A stretch of 64,000 nucleotides of DNA. It comes from Chamaecrista fasciculata (Eukaryota; Streptophyta; Magnoliopsida; Fabales; Fabaceae). Numbering within the stretch: the stretch's first letter is position 1; each line of letters starts with the position of its first letter. Below, piece after piece: positions 48,150 through 58,851 of the stretch. The stretch spans positions 135,081 to 199,080 of the forward strand of contig QANZ01053544.1 in assembly GCA_003254925.1 (NCBI GenBank), written 5' to 3'. A program made the position numbers and the translations under genes. The notes under the pieces are model-generated. The model saw nothing but the letters and a program-made list of their open reading frames with translations. It did not search any database and was not told the origin of the DNA.

Positions 48150-48674
48150 GGTCAAAACCTCAAATTGGTCCCAAATGTATGGGGTAAATTTTTAATTGGT
48201 TCTAAAATGTTTCATTTATTTCAGACTAGTCTTACATGTTTTCATAATTTCTCAAATTGGTCTCAAACCTACTCTCGAGACACAATTTGACCTTATTTGT
48301 TAATGTTTTCAACTATGCGGAGAAATAACTCTTCAATATAGTTAATACCTAGTTTTTAACCTGTTGCATTTAGACTTGAAATGAATAAGATATGACCAAT
48401 TTCACTTATTTGACTATGAATGAGCGACCCACTTTTCGGAGTTTGATTTGATCTCATTTGTTGACAACCCCAACTAGATAGCGAAAGTACTCCTCAAAAG
48501 CAACTCGTAACTTTGGATTCGTCATATTTGAAGTTAAAACAGGAGAGATATCGTTAGTTTGGGACCAATTTGAAAAATTATAGAAACATACAAAATCAAT
48601 CTAGAACAAATAAAACATTTAGAGCCAATTTAAAATCTATCTTATATATTTGGGACTAATTTGAGGTTTTGGCC
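48150..48674. mobile_element. Foldback element
   Basis: ggtcaaaacctcaaattggt on the left mirrors ctaatttgaggttttggcc on the right. Inner arms also pair (tttcatttatttcagac with agaacaaataaaacat). The centre is a unique stretch of about 200 bp. Confidence 0.75.
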
Positions 48675-49054
48675 TATATTAAAAATCTTTGATTCCAATT
48701 TGATATACTTAAATTTCTAATATCTATTAATCTAGTATATATATATATATATTTATGTCTCATTGGGTTGTTTTTGCATTTCTCAGGTTTATATATATAT
48801 ATATATATATATCATCTTGTAATTAGATTGTGTCACTATTTCCTCCTTATTCGGTAAAATGACATTGTGTTCCCTAAATTATATGGATGCTCTTATTTTA
48901 GTCTTTATTTATTTTTGCCAAAATTTTAGGATAGTCTTAAAAAATTTATGACTCGTTACAATTTAGTCCTTACACGAGAATACTAGCAATGTACAACTCA
49001 GTACTTTGAGAAACTAAATTGCAACTAACTATGGATATTCAAGAACTATATCAA
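48675..49054. other. AT-rich spacer with TA microsatellites
   Basis: Short (TA)n at about 48736-48752 and 48790-48813. No gene. Confidence 0.5.
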
Positions 49055-49801
49055 GGCACAGTTTGTTTGCACTTATAATAAAACCATATTAGATTATAAT
49101 TGTAATGTGATTATGATTTGAGTGATTATTTGTTGATATGTTGTTTGGGTGTGAAATTACTGAAATGAGTATGTAATAATTGTGGTCAGTAAATAGAACG
49201 GGTAAGAAAAGTGATAAGTTGTATAGAGGTAGAAATAGAAGAGAAAGTTGGAAAAAGTGGAATGTGATTTTTAAAAAATCAAGGGTTGTTTGGATGAGAT
49301 TATTGACTATTTAAAAATCTGATTGTCACTGTTTTGCTCGGGAAACGCAATAATCTGATTATTTGAGAAGCAACTTTTGAGGTGATTATTGAGTTTGGTC
49401 GACCAAGATTGTTTTTGCCTACAAAATGGTCGACTGGGAAGGACTAAACGCGTACATTCAATGCAATCGCAGTTTCAACGTTCGGTCGACTAGTTAAAAA
49501 ATGGTCGACCATTTTGTATTAGAATATATTGATTGCAATCGCGAGTGGATATTCGGTCGACTAGTGACAAAATCGATCAACTAATTTCAGGTTAATTACC
49601 ATTTTAGCCTTGTGATGTTTGATTGAATGTATTAGAGTATAGGTAATTATAGGTATATATACAGGGATATAATTGTAATTGAATGTGTTTGATTATTTAA
49701 AAAGCAAGATTATAATTTAATCAGAAAAAATTATAAAACAAACATGATTATTACGATTATAACTAAATCTAATTTGATTATAAGTGCAAACAAATAGAGC
49801 C
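49055..49801. mobile_element. Harbinger-like element abutting the next one
   Basis: ggcacagtttgtttgcactta on the left mirrors taagtgcaaacaaatagagcc on the right. TTA follows on the right (49802-49804) while the left flank has a diverged caa. The interior contains several ggtcgac words in both orientations (49395-49590). No transposase. Confidence 0.65.
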
Positions 49802-49804
49802 TTA

Positions 49805-50487
49805 GGAGGCGTTTGGTACACGGATTGAAATAATAGTCCCGGGATTATAACCTCCGGACTAGAGTAATCTTCCGTTTGGTACGTGGATTGGAAAATTAGT
49901 CACAGGAATAGGATAATTTCCTAAAATAGCTATTTTCTAATCCCACCATAGGGGGTGGGATTAGTCTAACCCCATGACATGAGATTATTTTTCCCATCCA
50001 AAATTACTTTATTACCCCTAATTAATTTCCTCTAATTAATTAATTCTTTCTCTACAAACCCCGGTCACTTTTCATCTTTGTCATTTTACAACTCTTTGTT
50101 GAGTGAGACTTTTTTAGACAATTTTATTATGTTGAGAATTATGGAGATTGTGTTATGAAATGTTATTTAAAAATTTTAATTATGATATAATTATTTCTTT
50201 ATGATATAGTATTATTCTCATGAATTTTTTTTTGAAGAACTTCTACATTTGATAAACTATTGGTTGGTTGAGAATAAAAAGTCAAGGGCATATTTGTAAA
50301 AGTATTAAACATTCCCAGGAATATCAAAGTTGAACCAAACACCAGATTGTAACATTCCTGAGAATATTGCAAAATAATCCTAGGATTATTTTAACTCATC
50401 CAAACAGATATTCTTATAATCCTGGGAATCTTATTCCTGGGAATCACACCCGGAATTGAAAAAATAATCTGTATACCAAACGCCCCC
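49805..50487. mobile_element. PIF/Harbinger-type MITE
   Basis: ggaggcgtttggtacacgg on the left and tataccaaacgccccc on the right are inverted copies, with TTA on both sides (49802-49804 and 50488-50490). A rearranged relative starts at 55796 in the opposite orientation. Confidence 0.85.
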
Positions 50488-50490
50488 TTA

Positions 50491-51360
50491 GTGTTGTTTG
50501 AGGATCTGATTGGTTCTAATTTGCCCATGGGCGCCTAGCCTTTGTGTTTTGTTTTCTGGGCCGTGAGGCCTCTTCATGTTACCAAAAAAGAAACAATAAT
50601 TCCACACTAATAAATTAAGGGCTAAATTGATTGTTGACTCAAACTTCTTTCAATAAGACTTTTGAATTCAGTCCCAATAACTTAAAACTATTAATAAATT
50701 AGAAGAGAATTATTTTTAGATTTTTTATTTCCATGAAGATTTTTAAAATATTTTCACTTTGATAAAAAAAAGTATATGTATATATATTTTGAAAAAAAGG
50801 TAGATTTTTCTGATTTATGTTTTGTTTTGTGCATTTGAAGAATTTGATATAAATGTAGTAAAAAAAAAAGTTTACGAGTTTATGTTTAAAAAAAGATGAA
50901 GACAAAGTGAGAGATATGATCTTATTGATCTTATGAATTCATTCAACTATTACATACACCCTCTATTTATAGGGTTACATAGGGTAACTTACGACTATGA
51001 GCATTAAGCACAATACATCAATTCTATTGAATAGTATAATTTTTCATCAATTAGGGGTTATGAGATTGTCATCAATTTGGGAATTTTGAGAGTGCTAAGG
51101 ACATCCACCATAAAATTGTTTTATATGTTAATTAATCATCATTATATAACGTTAAATAGTGAATTGTTGATACACTATATATATGTATTCACATCCAACC
51201 ATACAATTTTGATATGGACAATATGAAATTACTCACATGAGACATTCAGTATACAGACAATAATAATAATTAAAAGAAAAAGATTATGATTGAAGTCACC
51301 TAATAATCAATGTGAGATCAAAAGATATAGAGGCTCGTGCACTTGTCAGTATAACTGTAT
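50491..51360. other. AT-rich spacer, possible LTR remnant
   Basis: Around 50930-51000 the minus strand reads cctataaatagagggtgtat, a TATA context typical of LTR U3/R regions, but no LTR ends or partner could be found. Confidence 0.3.
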
Positions 51361-51362
51361 AA

Positions 51363-51373
51363 GTCCCACATCG
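51363..51373 (+). promoter_or_regulatory. snRNA-type upstream sequence element
   Basis: gtcccacatcg matches the plant USE (RTCCCACATCG) found upstream of U-snRNA genes. It lies 32 bases before the TATA box, the spacing reported for Pol II-transcribed plant snRNA genes (Pol III genes have about 10 bp less). Confidence 0.55.
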
Positions 51374-51405
51374 TTCAATTTATGAGCGCTCCGCCCATCC
51401 CCATC

Positions 51406-51413
51406 TATAAATA
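51406..51413 (+). promoter_or_regulatory. TATA box
   Basis: tataaata with ag following, about 30 bp before the proposed start near 51437. Confidence 0.55.
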
Positions 51414-51436
51414 GATCCTCGCAACTTTTCATTGAA

Positions 51437-52488
51437 CACATACTAAGCTTTGGATTTGGAAGAGCTAAATTTGCCATATCTCAACAGTCTCATTCGCGTT
51501 GTTTTGCCTCAAGAGGTAAGCCTCCTTTCTCTCTATTTTATTTTTATTATTTTATAATTTTAATTTTTTTTATTTTTATTTTAATGCTTTTTATGGTTTG
51601 TTATTTTCTTTCTTTTTTTGGTCGGTTTTTTTTGTTTTTGTTTTTTGGTCTGCTTTTTATTTTCTTTCTAAGTTACATTATGCTCATTTCATTTTTGGTC
51701 TTAGGACGTATATAATATTCTAATCTTTTCTAAATCTTTTAACTTAGTTTATAAGGACATGGCTGATTTTCGTTTGTAGACTTTTTAGTGTTGTAAGTTA
51801 CCTTCCTTAAGACCCTTTGTTCTCTTAGATTCTGATTAAGACTTATTAATTATGTCAAATCAATTATAGGATAATATTCCCAAACCAAACTGTATCCTCA
51901 TTTGCCAATAAGGCTTGTTTGTAGGTTCATCCTTGAGATACTCTTTATTTTTCTTCCAAATTAGGTGTCCTCACATTGATTTATCATATATATATATAGC
52001 TCTTGCCTCCCATTTTCATTGCCTTTCTCCTTCTTCAATCATTTGTATGCTCAAATATATATTAATGTATGTATAATATATACTACCTTTTTAAAAGGTA
52101 AATCTTGCTTTTAAGTTGTGACAAACTAAATCATTCAATGAGATTTAAACTGTCATCATCAAGTGATATTGGTTTTTCAAATTAAATATATTATATTAAT
52201 ATATATAGCTCATGTGATTATATTGACTAGATAATTTATAAATATCATTTATTCTCATTGCAGATGTTATGCAAACAACGAATAACAAACTCTTCCACTT
52301 GCATTTGGAGTATTGAAATGGACAAATTTTATTTTGAGAATAAAATGACAAGAGTAGTGATGCTAAAGCCATATGGTGATTTGTATGAACTCTTGTTGAT
52401 AAAAAATTGTCATTACACGAAGTTATATCATTTATTTAAACAACCTCAAGGATGCAACAACAAAACTCAAGTTCCTCTTAGTTCCTAG
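51437..52488 (+). other. Candidate two-exon transcription unit of unknown function
   Basis: Downstream of the USE/TATA pair a short exon could end at caagag/gtaagc (51515/51516). A T-rich intron would then run to ttctcattgcag (52263). The second exon starts with an ATG directly (52264) and reads 74 codons to 52488 (MLCKQRITNSST... ending VPLSS). No family is recognised. No U1, U2, U4, U5 or U6-like sequence follows the promoter. It may be a non-coding RNA, a young gene or part of an unrecognised retroelement. Confidence 0.3.
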
Positions 52489-53190
52489 GGCACTACATCC
52501 TTCTCTTCCTCCCAAGATTTCAAAAACAGCCAGTGGGATTAATGTTCCTAGGCGGGTCCAGGCCCAAGCTCAGGCCCATAATGAAATATTAGGGCCTTTC
52601 CTTTTCTTTTTAGCTCGCTCTGTTGTATACGCCTTGTTTTGTTTATTTTAATTATGCTGAAAATGGCCATTACAAGAGCAGAATTAATATCTGGCTGGCT
52701 TGCCATCTTGGGAGAGATATATAATATGACAAATTGACGAGTGTCTTCATAATTAATAGTAAGGATGTCAAGTTGACTAATAAAAGGAGCACAAAGATCC
52801 ACACATGCAACTGGCGAGTCTTGCAGCCTTTGAAGATCAAGCACAAATTTATCCTCGCGCCCTTTAAAAATCGTCGTACTTGAAGCTATGTTTTTTGTCT
52901 CAAGAACCTTGAAGATGCAACAACAAAACTCAATTTAGAAAAAAGATGTAAGAAGAAAACTGCCATCCCATGATAAATAGGCTTGTAAGAGTATACATTT
53001 ATTTAATAAATATGTAAGCGTTGCATTATATATATATACATTCTATTGATTTGTAGTGTTACTTATATTTCTTTTTCTTTTTCTTATAATTTTTTGTGTT
53101 ACTAATAGCTGGCCCACCTCGTTGATAAGAGATGACGACCAACGTTTAATTGAATATGGTGAATCACCTTCAATTATATATATATATATG
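52489..53190. other. Spacer with a direct repeat
   Basis: gatgcaacaacaaaactcaa occurs near 52452 and again near 52915, 465 bp apart, in similar context. An open frame on the minus strand (52844-52548) has no recognised domain. Confidence 0.4.
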
Positions 53191-53741
53191 GCCAAAGTCC
53201 TATTTTGGTCCTTCTGTTATGCTTATTGTTCCAAATAGGTCCCTCAGTTATTTTTCGTTCCATATTGGTCCCTCAGTTATCCAAAACTTGTCAAAGTTGG
53301 TCCCTCTAACGTTTTCCATCCATTTTTCCGTTAAAAAAAGAAGAAAAATAAACTTTCATCCCTCAGTTATTGCCACTTCCTTTGCTGGCTTTCTGTTCTG
53401 TGATGATGATGATGCCAGAGGAGGGAATGAGCTACACAAACTGAATCATTAGTGACAGTGAATGAGCTAAGTGAGAGAATCACCATCAATGGAGGAAGCA
53501 AGTCACTGAATCACAAGGTTAATAATCCTGTTAGGCGATCTGATCAGTACTGTCCGAGTCCAGAATTGTAGCCATTGCCACCGTTGAGTAAGGGTTTCTT
53601 TCCGTTCTGTGATGATGATGATGCCACTGGGTTTGAATTTGTTGTTGTGTCATTGGGAATCTGATCCGCCAGTGGTGGCCCTACTAGGTCCTCTTGAAAG
53701 AAAGGAATGTCGGGAGACGGTGGTGTCTCCGGCGGCGGTGG

Positions 53742-53815
<74 letters not shown>

Positions 53816-54114
53816 NGAGAGAGAGAGAGAGATTTTGTGGTTTTTGGCAAATTCACTTAAAATCTTAATTTACTTCTTTTTCTTACGTTTTAATCCTATT
53901 ATAAAAAGATTAGGACCTTAATATAAGAAAATAAAACTTTTGGGGATGAAAGTTTATTTTTCCTCTTTTTTTAACGGAAAAATGGATGGAAAACGTTAGA
54001 GGGACCAACTTTGACAAGTTTTGGATAACTGAGGGACCAATATGGAACGAAAAATAACTGAGGGACCTATTTGGAACAACGAGCATAACAGAGGGACCAA
54101 AATAGGACTTTGGC
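53191..54114. mobile_element. Mutator-like foldback element with a GC-rich insert (Pack-MULE-like)
   Basis: gccaaagtcctattttggtc and its exact inverted partner ending ggactttggc bound it. The arms are about 180 bp and nearly identical, which suggests youth. Both flanks are TA microsatellite, so a duplication cannot be proved. Between the arms (about 53375-53935) is non-repeat sequence of gene-like composition with ctgtgatgatgatgatgcca twice (near 53398 and 53608), then a long GA run. The insert may be captured host gene fragments. Confidence 0.8.
53743..53832 (+). repeat. GA microsatellite
   Basis: About 90 bp of (GA)n with one undetermined base at 53816, inside the foldback element. Confidence 0.97.
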
Positions 54115-54339
54115 ATATATATATATATATATGACTCAATATTGTAGATGAATTCTCAAAATATATATATATATATATATATTGACCGGAAGAAAATAAG
54201 AATCATCAAATTGTTCTAGTAAATACTTACCATATATGATCAATCATCCCAAGATTAATGGTTAAAATATAGTTAGTCAGTTAGTCCTTATATTTCATAT
54301 TAACATTTTATTAAAAATTTATAATTTTAATTAAGAGCA
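54115..54339. other. AT-rich spacer
   Basis: TA microsatellites at 54115-54131 and 54162-54181. No gene. Confidence 0.5.
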
Positions 54340-54575
54340 AGATTTAGATAAAGTTCTTTATATTTTTACTATGAAATTCTCCAATAAATATTTGACATAT
54401 AATAAAAATTATATATATGACCAATCATGATAAAGAGATAATATTAAACATACTTTTTTTACATGACTAATCATAAAAGAGAGAAAATGTAAATTAAGCT
54501 TTTGATTAGAGAAATTTTATAGCAAACATATAAAAATTTTACCTAAATTTTTTCCTTTAGTTAATGTAATTAGAT
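54340..54575. mobile_element. AT-rich foldback element
   Basis: agatttagataaagttcttta and the right-hand mirror (tataaaaattttacctaaat) are imperfect inverted arms. The same wording occurs at about 1915-2185. Non-coding. Confidence 0.5.
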
Positions 54576-54767
54576 TTTTTTTTGACTTAGCCATTGTTAT
54601 TTAATAATTATATAAGTCCACCAAAAAATTCTAACAAATATCTATTCAGAAAAATCTTATAAAATATTAAGAAGAAAATCGTTAATAGTTTTGGCTAAAT
54701 CAAGAAAATAAATAGTGTTATTTAATCCGTCTTACTTTTAAAAATTTGGTTAAAGTTGCTTATCTAC

Positions 54768-54822
<55 letters not shown>

Positions 54823-54823
54823 T
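54768..54823 (+). repeat. TAT/ATT microsatellite
   Basis: About 18 perfect trinucleotide units of tat. Confidence 0.98.
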
Positions 54824-55139
54824 TGTAATAGTTTTTAACAGGATGCTTAATGAATTATAAATGGATGTAAACATCATCTAAACTTTTCTATCATATAAGG
54901 GACTATAGTATTTGTATTACTAACATTTTTTTTAATGAACGAGAAATATCTTTCGTCTATCATTTTAACAGTATAGAGGCAAGTTAATCTCATTTATATT
55001 GAGTAATAGCATAAGGGGAACAAAATCTACCACCAACACCAAGTATTCTTAAGTCTCGAACCTACAATTTTGTTATTAAAATTTAAAACCCCAATTAATT
55101 AATCCACGTGCTTGACAGTATAATTCTAACATTTAGCAT

Positions 55140-55450
55140 CATAATGAGCGTGCAACTATCATTTCTGTGGGATATTGAATTAAATTCAAATGATTTATAT
55201 AAACTTGTCCTTGCAAAATACATATCGTGGGCGTGCCGGAGTGGTTATCGGGCATGACTAGAAATCATGTGGGCTCTGCCCGCGCAGGTTCGAATCCTGC
55301 CGTCCACGATTTTACTGCTTTTTCACTCTTTTATCCAAAAACTTATTCATTTGTCATTTTTTTGAATGCTAACAGTCAAAATTCCTGCCACAATATGGAG
55401 TAAGTATCTTTCTTCAATATAATGCCATCGGGCTATTACAATTATACCCT
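55140..55450. repeat. Duplicated segment carrying a tRNA-Ser (copy 1)
   Basis: Flanks of the tRNA match those at 62245-62605: upstream gcaactat, atttctgtggg and atattgaat, downstream catttgtcatttt, gaatgctaa and tatctttctt. Similarity is interrupted by indels, so the duplication is not recent, while the tRNA is almost identical. Confidence 0.75.
55227..55308 (+). tRNA. tRNA-Ser (AGA)
   Basis: 82 nt with a complete cloverleaf including a long variable arm (tgggctctgccc), as in serine tRNAs. Acceptor stem gtgggcg pairs with cgtccac with one G-U pair. The anticodon stem catga/tcatg closes the loop ctagaaa, anticodon AGA. The T arm is gcagg-ttcgaat-cctgc. No intron. A tttt stretch follows at 55310. 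Confidence 0.95.
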
Positions 55451-55795
55451 TCCATTTTCCAGGTCCAATTGTTTTAGAGGAAATTCTGGCGAGTTTGAGA
55501 GGTAGGAAATTTGTATATCTTAATTCTTCGGGTTTTAACTGAAGAATTGGTAGCAAACTTTGGGTAAAATTCAGGTTGGTGTCGTGTGCAGTAGAAACAG
55601 ACTATTTGAAGAGAGAGAAGGAAATCTGATTTTAGAAAATGTGAGAGGAACACCATCACTGGAGAAAAGTTTGTTTGACGACTTGTCTCACCGACTTAAC
55701 TTGATCATCAGCTTCAACTCGGTCGAGTTATTAACTCAGTTAAGTTTTTCTATATTTTTACTAAATTTTATATATATATATATAATATTAATTAA
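55309..55795. other. Downstream of tRNA-Ser copy 1
   Basis: Up to about 55450 it is the duplicated flank. From 55480 to 55740 it is less AT-rich with an unremarkable open frame. No gene recognised. Confidence 0.4.
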
Positions 55796-56400
55796 AAATG
55801 TTACAATCTTGTGTTAACTTTGATATTCTTGGAAATGTTTAATACTTTTACAAATATGTCCTTGACTTTTTATTATCAACAACTAGTTTATCAAATGTAG
55901 AATTTCTTCAAAACAATTCATGAGAAAAATACTATATCATAAAGAAATAATTATATCATAATTAAAATTTTTAAATAACATTAATAGATTCATACGAAAG
56001 CAATGAAATATATATATATATATAAGCATACGAAAGCAATATTATATGTATCACCAAGAAGAGATGAAAATGGACAAACCTAATAAATTTCATCTGCACT
56101 TCAAGGAGGCAGAGAGTTGTAGAATGACAAAAATGAAAAGTGACAAGAGTTTGTAGATAAAGAATTAATTAGGGGTAATAAAGTCATTTTGGATGGAAAA
56201 AATAATCTTATGCCATGGGATTAGACTAATCCCACCCCTAGGGTGAGATTAAAAAATAGCTATTTTAGAAAATTATGCTATTTTTGGGAATACAATATTC
56301 TTCGAACTAATTTTTCAATTCGCGTACCAAACTCGGAATTACTCTAGTCCGGAGCTCATAATTCCGGGACTATTTTTTCAATCCGTGTACCAAACGATTC
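55796..56400. mobile_element. Truncated Harbinger-like element, relative of 49805-50487
   Basis: Reverse-orientation copy. Shared blocks include ttacaatct, tgatattct, catgagaa, tataattatttc-type stretches and the inner gggattagactaatcccacc. The end reads aatccgtgtaccaaac, the TIR. The far end is missing about 100 bp. The TIR resumes after the solo LTR as gcctcttta at 58846. Confidence 0.75.
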
Positions 56401-56796
56401 TGTAAACACCGTATTTTGACCGGCCCAAAAAACCTAAACCAAAATTTTGGGACCAAGTTGTTTTTTTTTTTCATGAAAAAACAAAAAACAAAGAAAAATG
56501 GAAAAGAAAAAAATATAAAAGATTAAAAAATAAGAGATCCACTTTTTCATCAATCATCCTCATTCAAACTCATCTCCCTTTAACCTATCTTAAGCTATTT
56601 CTTTAAGAAAAAAAATAATAATAAAAACCAAAAACAAGAAAAAAACAAAAACAAAATAATAAAAAAGAAGATGAAAAACTCACTTTATTATGAAGCATTC
56701 CCATTGAAATTCATCTTAAATAAATACTCCATTTTTCAAGCTCATTTAAACTTTAACCTATTGTTTTAAAAAATAAAAAATCAAAAAGCTCCCACA

Positions 56797-57311
56797 CTAT
56801 CACTCACGGAGGTATGTAAAGGAAAGGGTTTTACAAGGGAAAAATTGTGAGGGAAAGGAAAAGTAGTTGAGGGAATGTAAAGTAGGTAAAAATTGAAAGT
56901 GTTTGGTATAAAAAGGTAGGGGAGAGAAAGTAAAATAGATATAGAAAAAAATGACAAAAATGTCTTTCCCACAACCACCACCAGACCGCCGCCTACCACC
57001 GCCGTTCACGGTGGTCGGCGTCGCCGTGCACGGTGGTCCACGGTGGTCGGCGCCGCCGTGCACGGTGGTCGGAGTCGCCGTCCACGGTGGTCGGCGCCGC
57101 CGTGCACCGCCGCCGCCGCCGCCGTTCACCATTTGGGGAAGGAGATGGGATGGGAGTGAGAGGGGCAAATTAGGAATTCTACCATAATTCCCTAAGTAGA
57201 CTTGGATTACATCAGAAATGTGAAGTAAAGAAAAATGGCCTATGTAATGTAAAGCCCTTTACATTGTAATCCACTTTACATAGCTCAAATTACCATACCA
57301 AACACAAGAAA
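56797..57311. mobile_element. Foldback element with GC-rich tandem insert
   Basis: gtgtttggtataaaaag (56899) mirrors accataccaaacac (57303), and tatgtaaaggaaagg mirrors gtaatccactttacata. Between about 56965 and 57125 is a GC-rich array of cggtggtcggcgccgccgtg units of about 20-36 bp. The outer boundaries are uncertain. Confidence 0.6.
56975..57125 (+). repeat. GC-rich minisatellite
   Basis: Repeats of acggtggtcggcgccgcc, changing to ccg trinucleotides. It opens Pro/Arg/Val-rich frames on both strands, which are artefacts. Confidence 0.85.
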
Positions 57312-58851
57312 ATCTTGGATTTTGTGCCCTTTTACGATGTAAAAGTCTTTGCTGGTGTACCAAAAGGAGCCGCAGTTTTGACTTTTCTTTGTTCTTCCTC
57401 CTTAACTCACGCTTTCTGTTCAGCTTTTCTTGCCTTTTTCTTTCGTCTTTTTCTTCTTTTTTTAATATATTTTTGGTTTCTTATATATATATATATGTAT
57501 ATCATTTTATATTTATTTATCTCATTTTATTTAACTTGTATTATTCTCTTTTTTATTTATTTTAGAATTTTTTTTCTATTTATTTTTTATTCTCTTTTTT
57601 CCTATTTTACTGTTGTTATGTTTTATTTTTTCTACTTATCTTTTTTATATTGTTTTATTTAGCTATTGTTGGTTAACTTCTTTTACTATGATTCTTATTT
57701 TTATTTTTCATTTTGTTTTGTCAATTTTAATTCATTTTATTTTTTTATCTTCTATTCCTATTTTATTTCTTTATTTAGTTTTCATTTTATTTTTCTATTT
57801 TCTTCTTATTATCCTCTTCTAATTTTATTTATCACTTTGTATCATATTTTGCAATAATGAAATCATGCATTTTAGACATAACTTCTTTCGTTTAGAGAGT
57901 CTAAGGATACTTACACTTATCATGGTATAAGACGTACTCAACTCCCTTGTGGGGTGGCTTGCTAAGCCTCTGCCTTACGGTGTAAGAAATCGTCTCACTG
58001 TACGCGACCGTTAATCGATGCTGGTGGGAAGAGGACTTAGGATACGTTAGGATTTGCATTGCATGTTTAAATTCCGTATTTGTGTGAAGTTATTGTGAAT
58101 TTGTGTGAAGAATTTGGGTTCTAACGATCCAATGTTTTATCCTAAAAATTAAAAAAAAAATTAATTAATCTTCTCTCTCTTTTTATGATTTTTAGCTTTT
58201 TATAAATATTTCATGATTGTTAAAAAAAATGCAAAAAAATATGTTTTTATTACAAATCATATCTTCAAAAAATACAAAAATATGTTTTCAGATGATCACT
58301 TAGAATAAAGCCTTTTTGTGAAAAATCCAAAAAAATTAAAAAAAAAACCCATGAGAGAAAGAAATGAGAGAACTTGGGATTTCATAATAAAATTAAATCA
58401 ACTCACTTGTCTCATTATCTTTCGCTAACTAAAATTGAATCGACTCACAATGTTTTCCAGACGAACTACGTGGATTTTGATCCCCTAAGGGGTACGTAGG
58501 CCCTTGGAGTCAGTTCCTTGGTCAAGTCCAATCATCCAAACTTCTCGCGCTTTGCATGTGATTGTTTAAGGGTATTTTGGCACACATAATTAAACTGCAC
58601 AATTTGGTAATTAGACGTTGTGGGTGCCTAACACCTTTCCCACACGTACTAACTCCCGAACCCAACTATGTTTTTAAGACCAGTTTGCAAAATTATTTTT
58701 GAAAAGGTTTTCTAAAATTTTCCTTAAAAATTTTAGTGGCGACTCCATGTCAAAACGTTATTTTTTAAAGTGTTTGCGAAATATTTTCGAAACTCGTTTT
58801 AACCGTCTTTTCGCGCCGTGTGCACATCACATCTCGGGTGCGACAGCCTCT

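Larger units (their letters stand above)
56401..58845 (+). mobile_element. Solo LTR, Tat/Ogre-like (Ty3/gypsy)
   Basis: It starts tgtaaacaccgtattttgac and ends ctcgggtgcgaca, giving TG...CA ends. gattc (56396-56400) and gcctc (58846-58850) sit where a 5-bp duplication is expected and differ at two bases. The host Harbinger TIR predicts gcctc there, which explains the difference as mutation on the left. I recall these terminal phrases from Tat/Ogre LTRs; the lineage is unverified. A foldback element (about 56797-57311) is nested inside. No internal retrotransposon genes. Confidence 0.7.

Noticed and set aside
49393-49600. Repeated ggtcgac motifs as a protein-binding array
   Set aside because: They fall inside the inverted-repeat element in both orientations and are more simply explained by its fold-back arms.
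53609-53921. Arg-Glu repeat protein
   Set aside because: Translation of a GA microsatellite with an N in it.
56800-57187. Pro/Val/Arg-rich proteins on both strands
   Set aside because: Translation of a GC-rich tandem array in a foldback element.
57315-57862. Phe/Tyr/Leu-rich membrane-like protein
   Set aside because: T-rich sequence within the solo LTR gives spurious hydrophobic frames.
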